From Pirellulales bacterium (GTDB taxonomy: Bacteria; Planctomycetota; Planctomycetia; Pirellulales; JACPPG01), in NCBI GenBank assembly GCA_035546535.1, contig DASZWQ010000031.1, positions 1 through 64,000 of the forward strand: a stretch of DNA of 64,000 bases, read 5' to 3'. Below the pieces are notes generated by a model, which was not told the DNA's origin, made no database searches, and saw only the letters and a program-made list of their open reading frames with translations. Below, piece after piece: positions 20,050-30,100 of this stretch (positions within the stretch are counted from its first letter, which is position 1; each line of letters begins with the position of its first letter). Position numbers and translations under genes: made by a program.

Positions 20050-22170
20050 TTAGTTCAGCTTGGCCAGCCGCGTCAGTTGCAAGAGGTCGACCGTGATCGC
20101 CAGCACTTCGCGGTTGTAGAAGTTCTCGGGATCGAAGACCGGCTTATTGCTCTTGGCCAGCTCTTCGAGTTCCTTTTCTTCTTCCTTGTCGGCATTGATT
20201 TCCTCGCGCTCGGCGAGGAACTTCTGCTCGTTCAGCGAGACCGTTTTGCGGTTCTTCTGCTCTTGGTAACGATCGATGTTCCGCAGCACGCCTTGGAACT
20301 CGGTCGATCCACTGCGGCGCTCGGCCGAAAGCTTTGTCAGTTGGTTGATCAAATGGGAGTCGACATTGGGCGACCGGCGATAGGGGACTTCGTCCACTTT
20401 GTCGAAGCTGAGGGCATAATCCAAGTCGGATTCGCCCATCGCGGCGACGCTCGTGAGCGAAGGCAGCTCGATGTCGGAAACCACGCCACGATTCTGTGTG
20501 CTGTCGCCGTCGGGCCGATAGAACTGCTGCATCGTGATCTTCAGAGCGCCCAATTGCGGGGCGTTCGGAATGCGTCCGAAGAACTGCCGCGACAGGTCGA
20601 GCAGACTTTGCACGGTACCTTTACCGTGCGTCGATTTGTCCCCCACGACCAGTCCGCGGTGATAGTCCTGAATGGCACCGGCGAAGATTTCGCTGGCGCT
20701 CGCGCTGAACTTGCTGGTCAGGACCACCAGTGGGCCGTCCCAGGCGACGCCACGCTCCAGGTCGTCGTATTGTTGCACGCGGCCCTCTGAGTCCTTGACT
20801 TGCACGACGGGCCCTTCGTCGATGAACAGCCCGGTCAAGCTGATGGCCTCGGGCAGGCTGCCGCCGCCATTCATGCGCAGATCGAGTACGACGGCCTGCA
20901 CGCCCTTCGACTTGAAATCGTCGAGAATGCGTCGCACGTCGCGCGTCGTGCTCTTGAAGTCGGGCAGATCGCGGCGGGCACCTTCCATGTCCATGTAGAA
21001 GCTCGGCAGATCGATCACGCCGATCTTGTAGGTTTGCCCCCCCTTGGTCTCGTCGATGATGCGGGCCCGGGCTTCGCTGTCGGTGAGCTTGATTTCATCG
21101 CGAGTAATGTCGTAGACGCGCTTCTCGCTCGAGCCGTTCGGAATGACTTCCAGTCGCACGACCGTGCCGCGGCGACCGCGAATCTTCTGCACGACGTCCG
21201 AGAGCTTCATGTTCACGATGTCTTCGATCGGTCCATCGCGGCCTTGGCCGACGCCGATCACCTTGTCGTCAGCCTTCAGACGTCCATCCTTGTCGGCGGC
21301 GCCGCCGGGCACGACCTTCGTGACCTGGGTGTAGCCATCGTCGCCAGCCATCAGGGCCGCGCCGATGCCGTCGAGTTGCAAGCGCATCTCGATCTCGAAG
21401 TTCTCCAGCGTATGCTTCGACATGTACGAAGTGTGGGGATCGAAGGCCGTGGAGAGGGCCGTCAAATAGACCTCTAGCAGCTCGTCGCTGTCGTACTGGT
21501 GCATACGACGGGCGAAGTTGTGGTATCGCTTCGACAGCTTCTCGCGCGGGTCCTCGGGCGGCTTGGCCGCTTCGGCCGGCGTGGTGTCGTCTTTCGGAGA
21601 ATGTTCGGTAGTTGCCTTCTTGGTCTTGCCGGCTTTCAGTACCAGCAGGTCATACTTGATGCGCTTGCGCCAGAAGTCACGCGCCTCGGCCTTGTTGCGA
21701 GCGTAGTGCGTGGCGTCGGGATCGGTGATCATGTCCTCGTCGACCGTGAAATCGAGATTGTCCTTCAGGATCTCGTCGGCCAATTTCACGCACTCATCGA
21801 CGCGTTGCAAAAAGACGTTGAACACCTGGTAGGCGAAGCTGACGTCCCCCTTGCGCGTGAGTTCGTCGAGATCGTCCTGACGCATCTTGAAGCTGTCGAC
21901 GTCCTGCTGCTGAAAATACAACTTCATCGGATCGAGCATTTTCAAGTACCGATCCAGAAAGCGATGCCCGATTTCGTTATCCAGCGGGTGCTTCGACATG
22001 TGCTGGCTTCGAAGCAACTGCACCACCGCCTTGGTTACGTTGTGATCATCATCCGTCGGTCCGACGGGATCAGCCCAAGCAACCCCCGGAGCCGTAGCCG
22101 CCATGGCGAGCATTGCCAGCGAGACGCGGTTCAGCGAAAGTCGGCGGACGGCTGGGAGAATATGACGCAT
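20050..22170 (-). CDS. C-terminal processing peptidase (S41, Tsp/Prc type)
   Basis: This is a 706-residue periplasmic serine protease of the Tsp/Prc/CtpA family. Order of parts: signal peptide (about residues 1-33, ending A-W-A), an N-terminal helical region, a PDZ domain (about 265-345, including V-V-P-G-G-A-A), the S41 catalytic domain with L-R-x-N-G-G-G-S-L, the nucleophile block S-A-S-E (Ser about 491) and the general-base lysine in T-H-G-K-G (Lys about 517), and a C-terminal charged region of about 150 residues, as in E. coli Prc. ATG 22170 is chosen because AAAAGGAT precedes it and a signal peptide follows. Tsp proteins trim envelope proteins and peptidoglycan hydrolases; the specific target here is unknown. 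Confidence 0.93.
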   Translation of the reverse strand: MRHILPAVRRLSLNRVSLAMLAMAATAPGVAWADPVGPTDDDHNVTKAVVQLLRSQHMSKHPLDNEIGHRFLDRYLKMLDPMKLYFQQQDVDSFKMRQDDLDELTRKGDVSFAYQVFNVFLQRVDECVKLADEILKDNLDFTVDEDMITDPDATHYARNKAEARDFWRKRIKYDLLVLKAGKTKKATTEHSPKDDTTPAEAAKPPEDPREKLSKRYHNFARRMHQYDSDELLEVYLTALSTAFDPHTSYMSKHTLENFEIEMRLQLDGIGAALMAGDDGYTQVTKVVPGGAADKDGRLKADDKVIGVGQGRDGPIEDIVNMKLSDVVQKIRGRRGTVVRLEVIPNGSSEKRVYDITRDEIKLTDSEARARIIDETKGGQTYKIGVIDLPSFYMDMEGARRDLPDFKSTTRDVRRILDDFKSKGVQAVVLDLRMNGGGSLPEAISLTGLFIDEGPVVQVKDSEGRVQQYDDLERGVAWDGPLVVLTSKFSASASEIFAGAIQDYHRGLVVGDKSTHGKGTVQSLLDLSRQFFGRIPNAPQLGALKITMQQFYRPDGDSTQNRGVVSDIELPSLTSVAAMGESDLDYALSFDKVDEVPYRRSPNVDSHLINQLTKLSAERRSGSTEFQGVLRNIDRYQEQKNRKTVSLNEQKFLAEREEINADKEEEKELEELAKSNKPVFDPENFYNREVLAITVDLLQLTRLAKLN

Positions 22171-22601
22171 CGCAAATCCTTTTCTGCTCGTTAACTTGGG
22201 AAAAGGCCAGAGCCAGGGGTGCGAAATCAAGTCGTGCCGTAGAAACGGAGATTGCCTTTCATGTTCATCGGTGCCTGACAAGCCAGGCCATCACACCGTC
22301 GCCGTTCGCTATCCCTTTCAACCCTCCTACGGTTGTGCGGGGTCGCCTGGCCAGCATCACTACCGATAAACCTGAAATCTGTTTCCGCGCGGCCGAGAAT
22401 GGCGTTGACGGGCGACAAAGATAGCTAAGTCTATCGAAGACAATGGGTTAGCGGATACTATACAGTCGCCAATTGAAAAGCAATATCAACCACGATGGCT
22501 CGAGGGCACCTGTCTTGTTACGGCTGCCGCAGTAATTCGGTTTCCGTCGAATCCCGTTCCAGTCCTGGATATGTTGTTAGTTTCGACGCCGCTGGGGGGC
22601 T
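22171..22601. other. Intergenic region upstream of the S41 protease
   Basis: This is a 430-nt spacer between two minus-strand genes with no convincing coding sequence. It contains a small hairpin, GCCTG/CAGGC (22271-22286), and a minus-strand promoter candidate. If that promoter is used, the protease mRNA has a leader of about 275 nt, long enough to hold regulatory structure. Confidence 0.45.
22455..22483 (-). promoter_or_regulatory. Putative S41 protease promoter
   Basis: On the minus strand TTGCTT (22483-22478) and TAGTAT (22460-22455) are 17 nt apart. Confidence 0.35.
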
Positions 22602-23405
22602 TCAGGGTTGTGCCGCGGGTGGCTTGACGATTCCTGCAAGTTCCAAAATCGCTTCAGCAAGGTCGGAATCGGGCCCCAGACGGTCGGTTACGACGAACTC
22701 GCGTGCGGGCCATCGGGCCGCGGCCGCGGCGACCATGCCACGAATTCGATCGAGTAGCTCTCCTTGAAAAAGCAGGTGCGGTTCGACCACGATCCGCGGC
22801 AAGGCCAACTGCGGCAATAAGCCCAAAGCACGCTCGAGCGAAGGTTCCGCCATTGCCAAGAAGCAGGTTTCGTGTCGGCCGGCACCGGTTTGCGCTGCTC
22901 GCTGCCGGGCAAAGGCGCCGAGTGCCGCGTTGGCACCTTCGTCCTTCGTGCCGCGGCCGACCACAACGAGCAGCGTCTGGTCATTCGGCCGTGGCGGCAG
23001 ATTCTTGAGTGACTCCTCGTAGCGGCGCTGCGCTAATTCGCTGATCGCCGCGTGCGAGCCGAGATGTGGCCGTTGCTCGATCGTGGCCTCGGGAAATTGG
23101 GCCGCCGCCGCCGCGACCAGTCGCGGGATATCGCGTTTGGCGTGCCCGGCCGAAACTAAGAGCAGTGGCACCACCGCCAGCCGCCTTGCGCCGCGTCGGA
23201 TGGCCCGTTCGACGCCGCCGATCAGATCCGGCTCGACCAGCTCGAGGAAGCACCCCTCGACGGTCGTCTTGGGCGCGAGTCCCGTGACCAGGTTCACTAG
23301 CTCGGCGAACTCAGCGCACCCGCGATCATCGCGCGTGCCATGCCCCACAACGATGAGACCATCGGGGCGCGAGCGGTCGAGTGTCTGCGCGGTGGATACG
23401 TCCAT
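22602..23405 (-). CDS. Sirohydrochlorin/precorrin chelatase family (CbiX/SirB), two-domain
   Basis: This family inserts Fe2+ or Co2+ into sirohydrochlorin for siroheme or cobalamin. The 267 residues comprise two homologous halves. The first has both metal-binding histidines: H22 in V-V-G-H-G-T-R-D and H88 in S-A-G-H-A-K-R-D-I-P. The second repeats the layout (V-V-G-R-G-T-K-D; C-F-L-A-M-A-E-P-S-L against C-F-L-E-L-V-E-P-D-L), but the histidines are replaced by R151 and E216. Only the N-terminal half is therefore likely to hold metal catalytically. ATG 23405 is favoured over an upstream TTG (23453). No other tetrapyrrole gene lies nearby, so the metal and pathway cannot be assigned. Confidence 0.85.
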   Translation of the reverse strand: MDVSTAQTLDRSRPDGLIVVGHGTRDDRGCAEFAELVNLVTGLAPKTTVEGCFLELVEPDLIGGVERAIRRGARRLAVVPLLLVSAGHAKRDIPRLVAAAAAQFPEATIEQRPHLGSHAAISELAQRRYEESLKNLPPRPNDQTLLVVVGRGTKDEGANAALGAFARQRAAQTGAGRHETCFLAMAEPSLERALGLLPQLALPRIVVEPHLLFQGELLDRIRGMVAAAAARWPAREFVVTDRLGPDSDLAEAILELAGIVKPPAAQP

Positions 23406-23573
23406 CGTGTCGCGGGATGTTTCAGCGAATCTCGGATAGGCGAAGTGCCCCAAAAGCTGCCCGGCTGCTGCCCCATTTTACGTACCAAGACCGCAATCGT
23501 CGCGGCCGAAGCGCCGTAGTTCGCCGCGGCACGCCGTGTCTCCGGGCAACGCGCCCCGCAATTGTACGGCGTG

Positions 23574-23582
23574 TGTTATAGT
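23574..23582 (+). promoter_or_regulatory. Extended -10 promoter candidate (TGtTATAGT)
   Basis: The sequence TG-T-TATAGT forms an extended -10 element, 40 nt before the ATG at 23622. No clear -35 is present, as expected for extended -10 promoters. The same nonamer recurs at 61486-61494. Confidence 0.4.
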
Positions 23583-23621
23583 GGACGAAATGGCCTGATG
23601 ACCGCCCCGGGCGAAAGGTTT

Positions 23622-25469
23622 ATGCCCCCGCTGTACACGTATTTGACCATGACCATCGGGCCGCAAGCAGGCATGAATTTCCTGCTGCACGAGGCCCGCG
23701 AGTGCCGGATCGGGCGGGGCGAGGAATGCACGATCACGCTTCTGGACCCGATCTGCTCGCGCGTCCACGCCGTGCTGTCCTGCCGCGATCGAACCTGGCG
23801 GGTGCGCGACGCCGGCAGCCGCAACGGCACCTTCGTCAACGAACAGAAAGTCGACGAGGCCGTGCTGGCCGAGGGGCATTCGGTGCGCATCGGTGCCTGC
23901 GAATTCACTTTCCACCAGACCGAGCAGCCCCCCACAGCCGGCTCCGTCGTCGCCGACAAAGGCAAGGAAACCATTGTCCGCGATACGGTCATGGGAAGCT
24001 TCCTCGGTGAGGAGCTCGCACTTTCCGCCATCCAGGATTCGGAGCAGGCGCAAGATCTCTTGCTCCTCTATCAGCTCAGCATCAAGCTCTTAGGTTGTGC
24101 TGACCCACAAGAAGTGATTCGCGAGTCGCTTGATCTGCTGCGAACGCGCACCAATGCGTCGGTCGTCGGCTTCTTGTGGGTTAGCGATGACGGCCATTTG
24201 AAGCCAAAGCTCGTCATCCCCGAATCGGCCGCCAAGCAAGTTGCGTTGAGCGAATCGCTTACGCGGCTGGTCTCGGACGAGGGGCACGCCGTGTGGACCG
24301 CCAACCAACGCTCAGCGCCCGAAGATGATCGGCCGCAGGACTTTGCCGATGCGTTTTGCGTACCGCTCGTGCAATCCGGCGCCGTGCTGGGCGCCATCCA
24401 CGTTTATCTCGATCACGGTCGCTTCCGGCAATCGGAATTCGAATTCGCGATCTCGGTCGCCAACATCTCGGCCGTGGCGCTGGCGCGAGCGCGGCACGAA
24501 GAATCGCTGTCGAGCGATTTTGCGCGGCTCAAAGCCACCTCGCCCGGCTACGACGAACTGGTCGGCGATTGCACGGGCATGCGCGACTTGAAGGCCAAGC
24601 TCTGCCGCCTGGCGCGCGCCACCGGCTGCGTACTGGTGCGCGGCGAAAGTGGTACCGGCAAGGAACTGGTCGCACGCGCCATCCACCGCGCCAGCCCGCG
24701 CGCCGATCGGCCGATGTTGACCGTCAATTGTGCCGCGATTCCGGCCGACATCATGGAAAGCCAGTTGTTCGGTCACAAGGCCGGCTCGTTTACCGGCGCC
24801 TCGACGGATCATGCCGGCTATTTCCGCCAGGCCGACCTGGGAACGCTCTTTCTCGACGAAGTGGGCGAGCTGACGCTGGCCGGGCAATCGAAGCTGCTGA
24901 GAATTCTCGAAGGGCACCCGTTTTTGCCCGTCGGTTCGAGCCAGGAGGTGAGCGTGGACGTCCGCGTGATCGCCGCCACGAACCGCGACCTGCTCTCGTA
25001 CGTGCGCGAAAAGAAGTTCCGCGAAGATCTGTATTACCGACTCAGCGTGTTCGAGGTCGTGATTCCGCCGCTGCGTGAGCGCGGTGCCGATATTGGCCTG
25101 TTGGTCGATTTTTTCCTGGAACATTTTCGCCAGCAGCACGGCCGGCCAGGGCTCGAGCTTTCGCCCGGAGCCAAGGCCAAGCTGCTCGCCTATCAATGGC
25201 CCGGCAACGTGCGCCAGTTGCGCAACGTGATCGATAGCGCTGTCGTCCTGGCGATGGGCAAAACCATCGACGAGCAGGACCTGGGGCTGCAGGATGCCGG
25301 CGCCACGGGTGAACTCGATTCGCTGCGCATGGACGTGTGGGAGCAGCGCCTGATCGTCGAGGCCCTCAAGCGCACCGCCGGCAACGTTCCTGAGGCGGCC
25401 AAGCTGCTGGGCGTGGGGCGCGCCACGATTTACCGTAAGATCGAAGAATACGGCATCGTGCGGCGTTAA
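23622..25469 (+). CDS. Sigma54-interacting transcriptional activator with FHA and GAF domains
   Basis: This 615-residue cytoplasmic regulator activates RNA polymerase holding sigma54. Order: FHA domain (about 10-100, with R-I-G-R-G, S-R-x-H and G-S-R-N-G-T), GAF-like sensory domain (about 150-300), AAA+ domain with Walker A G-E-S-G-T-G-K-E (341-348), the sigma54-contact loop G-S-F-T-G-A (about 388-393) and Walker B L-F-L-D-E-V-G-E, and a Fis-type helix-turn-helix near the end (A-G-N-V...A-T-I-Y-R-K-I). FHA domains bind phosphothreonine, so control by a Ser/Thr kinase is inferred; no kinase is adjacent. ATG 23622 is preferred over 23598 because the -10 at 23577-23582 leaves little leader for the latter. 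Targets are unknown. Confidence 0.92.
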   Translation: MPPLYTYLTMTIGPQAGMNFLLHEARECRIGRGEECTITLLDPICSRVHAVLSCRDRTWRVRDAGSRNGTFVNEQKVDEAVLAEGHSVRIGACEFTFHQTEQPPTAGSVVADKGKETIVRDTVMGSFLGEELALSAIQDSEQAQDLLLLYQLSIKLLGCADPQEVIRESLDLLRTRTNASVVGFLWVSDDGHLKPKLVIPESAAKQVALSESLTRLVSDEGHAVWTANQRSAPEDDRPQDFADAFCVPLVQSGAVLGAIHVYLDHGRFRQSEFEFAISVANISAVALARARHEESLSSDFARLKATSPGYDELVGDCTGMRDLKAKLCRLARATGCVLVRGESGTGKELVARAIHRASPRADRPMLTVNCAAIPADIMESQLFGHKAGSFTGASTDHAGYFRQADLGTLFLDEVGELTLAGQSKLLRILEGHPFLPVGSSQEVSVDVRVIAATNRDLLSYVREKKFREDLYYRLSVFEVVIPPLRERGADIGLLVDFFLEHFRQQHGRPGLELSPGAKAKLLAYQWPGNVRQLRNVIDSAVVLAMGKTIDEQDLGLQDAGATGELDSLRMDVWEQRLIVEALKRTAGNVPEAAKLLGVGRATIYRKIEEYGIVRR

Positions 25470-25615
25470 CTCGATCTCCGCGGTTGGGATTCGCCCAGGC
25501 GGTAGCATCGGCACCGTCAGCCGGTAAGATGTCTGTCAGTCTATAAGATGACCGTACTCGCCCACCGACGTCCCACCGACTCGCCCCGCCTTCGGTCGAC
25601 ATAGGATTTCAACCC

Positions 25616-26866
25616 ATGAAAGCAATCACCGCGCATCTTTTGTACCTTGTTTGCCTCGGCGCGATCGTGCATCTGGGGGCAACGTCGTCCAGTGGGCAAG
25701 AATGGTCGCGCTTCCGTGGTCCCAACGGCACGGGCATCAGCGATGCCAAGTCGATCCCAACGACATGGACCGAAAAGGACTACAACTGGCGCGTCGAGCT
25801 GCCGGGGATCGGTCATTCGTCACCGGTGTTGTGGGGTGATCGCATTTTTCTCACGAGTGCCATCGAGGATAGCGCCGAGAGGATTCTGCTGTGTCTGAAC
25901 GCCGCCGATGGCCGGATCATGTGGGAGCGGCACTATCCGTCGGAAGTACACGAAAAGCACTTGCGCAACAGCTTCGCCACGCCGAGCGCCGCCTGTGACG
26001 AAGAGCACGCGTATTTCGTCTGGTCGACGCCGGCCGAATATACGCTGGTGGCGATGAGCCATGACGGCCAGGAAAAGTGGAAGCTGAACCTCGGCCCCTA
26101 CTCGAGCCAGCACAGCGCCGGCCCTTCGCCGATTGTCTACAAGGACCTGCTGGTGCTCGGCAACGACCAGGATGGCGAGAGTTCGCTGCTGGCCTTCGAC
26201 CGGCACACCGGCAAATTGCGATGGCAGACGCCGCGAGAGCACGAATTCGTTTCCTATGCCACGCCCTGCGTGCTCGCGCGCGAGGGGATGCCCGACGAAC
26301 TGATTTTTCTCTCCGGCGCGCACGGCGTGTCGGGGATTGATCCGACGTCGGGAAAGACGAACTGGGAGCTTGACGTTTTCGACAAGCGCACCTGCGCTTC
26401 GCCGGTACTCACCGAGGGCATGATCTGGGGGAGCTGCGGTTCAGGCGGAGGCGGGAACTACGTGGCGGCCATCCGCCCCGGCACGCCCGACGGCGCGATC
26501 AAGCCTCAGGAGGTGTGGAAGATCACGGATTCGGCGCCCTATGTCCCAACGATGATCGGTCAAGGGGATCTCGTCTTCATGTGGAGCGACAAAGGCGTCG
26601 TGGCGTGCGTGAAAGCTTCAACCGGGCAGATCCTGTGGAAGCAGCGCGTGGGGGGAAATTTCTCAGGCTCGCCCGTCTGCGTGAACGATCGTCTGTATTG
26701 CATCGCCGAAGATGGCGAAGTCGTCGTCCTTGCAGCCAGCGAGCAGTACGAACTGATCGCAAAACAGCCTCTGGGCGAAGACAGCCGAAGCACTCCGGCC
26801 GTGGCCGGCGGCCGCATGTACCTGCGCACCTACTCGCACCTGATTTCGCTGGGCGGGAGGAAATAA
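25616..26866 (+). CDS. Secreted PQQ-type beta-propeller protein
   Basis: This 416-residue protein has a signal peptide (ending near residue 27) and repeated propeller blades of the WD/PQQ-like type, for example W-S-R-F-R-G-P-N-G-T-G, L-L-A-F-D-R-H-T-G-K-L-R-W and V-A-C-V-K-A-S-T-G-Q-I-L-W. The R-G-P-N-G-x-G start and the T-G-K-x-x-W blade ends are typical of planctomycete outer-membrane-assembly-like/PQQ-repeat proteins. No alcohol-dehydrogenase catalytic disulfide or cofactor ligands are evident, so a binding or scaffold role is more likely than a quinoprotein dehydrogenase. The gene stands alone; a MITE-like element follows. Confidence 0.83.
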   Translation: MKAITAHLLYLVCLGAIVHLGATSSSGQEWSRFRGPNGTGISDAKSIPTTWTEKDYNWRVELPGIGHSSPVLWGDRIFLTSAIEDSAERILLCLNAADGRIMWERHYPSEVHEKHLRNSFATPSAACDEEHAYFVWSTPAEYTLVAMSHDGQEKWKLNLGPYSSQHSAGPSPIVYKDLLVLGNDQDGESSLLAFDRHTGKLRWQTPREHEFVSYATPCVLAREGMPDELIFLSGAHGVSGIDPTSGKTNWELDVFDKRTCASPVLTEGMIWGSCGSGGGGNYVAAIRPGTPDGAIKPQEVWKITDSAPYVPTMIGQGDLVFMWSDKGVVACVKASTGQILWKQRVGGNFSGSPVCVNDRLYCIAEDGEVVVLAASEQYELIAKQPLGEDSRSTPAVAGGRMYLRTYSHLISLGGRK

Positions 26867-26898
26867 CGTGCAGGGCGGCGCCGGGCTTCGCGCGTAAA

Positions 26899-27093
26899 CA
26901 CCTCTCCCTCGCAGGGAGAGGGCAGGGTGAGGGTCATGGTGTCGCGCTTCCACCAGCGCGAGTGTGCCATGCTTTTTCGCTGCAGGCGAATCAGTATGCG
27001 CAAGATTCAAGTCTCTCAGTTGTCGCGCGAGTGAACGTCTTTCATCTCATAACGCTTTACCCTCCCCTGACCCCCTCCCTGACAGGGAGGGGA
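26899..27093. mobile_element. MITE-like element with 34-bp imperfect terminal inverted repeats
   Basis: The left end (26901-26934) begins with the hairpin CCTCTCCCT-CGC-AGGGAGAGG and continues into a G-rich CAGGGTGAGGGT. The right end (27060-27092), read on the minus strand, begins with CCCCTCCCT-GTC-AGGGAGGGG and continues into TCAGGGGAGGGT. The two ends align over about 34 bp, so the 195-bp unit has long inverted ends that are each self-complementary. It encodes nothing. No target-site duplication was established. Confidence 0.6.
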
Positions 27094-27161
27094 ATAATTG
27101 GGACCGAGCGCCGTGCCTGCCCGATTGCCAGCCGCGCGATTTTTCGCCACACTCGGCCGTC

Positions 27162-30100
27162 ATGCAGCAATCAGCATGGCAATTCTGGATCGACGTCGGC
27201 GGCACCTTCACCGACTGCTTTGCACGGCGGCCGGATGGCTCGCTCGTGCGGCACAAGCTTCTCAGCTCAGGCGTCACCAAGGGAAGCGCGCAGACCGGAT
27301 CGACCCCGAGCAAGATCCTCGACCCGCTGCGCGCGGGCGATCCGGCGCGGTTTTGGAATGGTTATCGATTGCGATTGCTCGGGCCCGGTGGCGACGTCGT
27401 CGCCGAGTCTCGTGTGAAATCGAGCGCTGCCGACGGCACGCTGTACTTGGACGATGCGCTCGCGCTTCCACCTGCGCCAGGTCAGGCATACGAACTCGCG
27501 AGTGGTGAAGAGGCGCCGATCGTGGCAATCCGATACCTGCTAGGGCTCTCGCTGGCGGATGAAATTCCACACGTCGTCGTGCGGCTGGGAACCACGCGCG
27601 GAACGAACGCTCTCATCACGCGGCGCGGTGCGAGAACCGCCTTCGTCACCACGCGTGGGCTGCGCGACATTCTGGAAATCGGCTATCAGAACCGCCCCAA
27701 GCTCTTCGAGCTGGCGATTGAGAAGCGGGTGCCATTGTTCACCGAGGTCGTCGAGATCGATGAGCGCGTCACCGCCGAAGGGGAAGTCCTGCGCGCGCCC
27801 GACGCCGACACGGTGCGCCGGCAATTGCAGACGCTGCGCAGCAAAAATATCGAGTCGCTAGCCATTTGCCTGCTGCACGCCTACCGCTTCGGCGATCATG
27901 AAGAGCTGGTGGCCCGGCTCGCGCAAGAAATGGGCTTTCAGGAAATCAGTGTTAGCAGTCGTGTGGCGCCGCTCGTAAAGATCGTCGCCCGCGGCGACAC
28001 GACCGTGATGGACGCGTATCTGAACCCGATCCTGCGCGACTATATTACCAGGTTGCGCCGTTCGCTGCCGGCGGTTGATCTGCGGATCATGACCTCGGCC
28101 GGCGGTCTGGTGGCGGCCGAGCATTTCGTCGGCAAGGATAGTATTCTCTCCGGGCCCGCCGGCGGCGTCGTCGGCTTCTCGCGCGTGGCGCAGGCCGCCG
28201 GATTCACGCAGGCCATCGGCTTCGACATGGGGGGCACCAGCACCGACGTATCGCGGTTCGACGGTCGTTTCGAACTGGAATACGAAACCGAAAAGGCGGG
28301 CGTGCGCGTCGTCGCCCCCATGATGGCCATCGAAACGGTCGCTGCCGGCGGCGGTTCGATCTGCGCCTTTGACGGAACGAAGCTCGTCGTCGGACCGCAA
28401 AGCGCGGGCGCCGCGCCCGGCCCGGCCTGCTATGGCCAGGGAGGACCGCTGGCCGTTACCGATGTGAACTTCTACCTGGGCAAGATTCCGCCCGAGCATT
28501 TTCCTTTTCCACTCGATCGAGCGGCGGTCGAGCGCCGACTGGCAAAGCTGGTCGGCGAGATCGAGCGGGCCACGGCGCGCCGCTATTCGCCGGTCGAGCT
28601 GTGCGACGGCTTTTTGCAGGTCGCCAACGCGAACATGGTGAAGGCAATTCAATCGATCTCGGTCGCCAAAGGATGCGACCCGCGCGATTATGTCCTGGTC
28701 GGGTTCGGTGGTGCGGCCGGGCAGCATGCGTGCGCCGTGGCCGCCGAACTGGATATGTCGCAGGTGCTACTACATCCGGATGCCGGCATCTTGAGCGCCT
28801 ACGGCATCGGCGCCGCCGACGTTGTACGACATGCGGCGCGAGGAGTCTATCAAGCGTATTCGGCCGAACTTGTTGATAGCCTGGCCGCCGTTTTTACGGA
28901 GCTAAGTGGCCAGGCCCGTCGCCAGGTATTGGCCGAGGGGATCGCGCCTGACCGCATCGAGATACGCCGCGCGCTCGATCTGCGCTATCGCGGACTGGAC
29001 GCCTGGCTCACCGTGCCTGAACCGGCTGATGGCAACTACGCCGAGGCCTATGCCGCCGCGCACGAAAAGCTGTACGGTTATCGCAACGAGCGGCGCGAGA
29101 TCGAAGTCGTTGCCGTGCGCGTCGAGGTCGTGGGGCATACCGTCGAACCGGAGCCCGTGTCGGCGCACGCGGCTGCGCGTTCCGCAACACCCGAACGTAT
29201 GATTCAAGTCCACTTTGCGGCGCGCTCGGAATCCACGGCGCTCTACGATCGCGCGAAATTGCAGCCCGGCGATGTGATCGTGGGGCCGGCCGTGATTCAC
29301 GAAGCGACCGCGACCACGGTGATCGATCCGGGCTGGCGCGGCGAAGTGCTGTCGCGCGGCGAGCTTTTGCTGTCGCACCAGCCTGCCGCAAATGCCGACG
29401 TTGACCTGCAACCAGCAGGCGCTAACTCAGAAGTTCCGTGTGACCCGGCAACGCTCGAGGTCTTCAACAACCGCTTCGCGGCCATCGCCGAGCAGATGGG
29501 CATCACGCTGCGCAATACCTCGAGCAGCGTGAACGTCAAGGAACGGCTTGACTTTAGTTGCGCGATATTCACCTCCGTCGGAGACCTGGTCGTCAACGCC
29601 CCACATATACCCGTCCATCTGGGCGCGATGGGGGAGACGGTGCGCTGCATTTTGGCCGACAATCCTGATCTGCGTCCCGGCGATGTATATGTCACCAACG
29701 ATCCTTACCGCGGTGGGTCGCATCTGCCCGACGTGACTGTGGTGACGCCGATCTTCGATGCCGCGGGGCGCCGGCTTTTGTTCTTCACGGCCAGCCGCGC
29801 GCATCACGCCGAGATCGGCGGCATTGTTCCCGGCTCGATGCCCCCGTTTTCGTGCAACCTGGCGGAAGAGGGCGTGCTGATCAGCAACTTTCAGCTCATT
29901 GCGGCGGGCCGGTCGCGCTTCGACGAATTTGCCCGGTTGCTCAGCACCGCAAAATATCCGACGCGCAAGTTGACCGACAATCTGGCCGACGTCGCGGCAC
30001 AAGTCGCGGCCAATCAACAAGGCGCGCGCGACCTCCGGCGATTGGTCGAGCGCCATTCGCTCGCGGTCGTACAGGCGTACATGGGCCATATCCAAAACGC

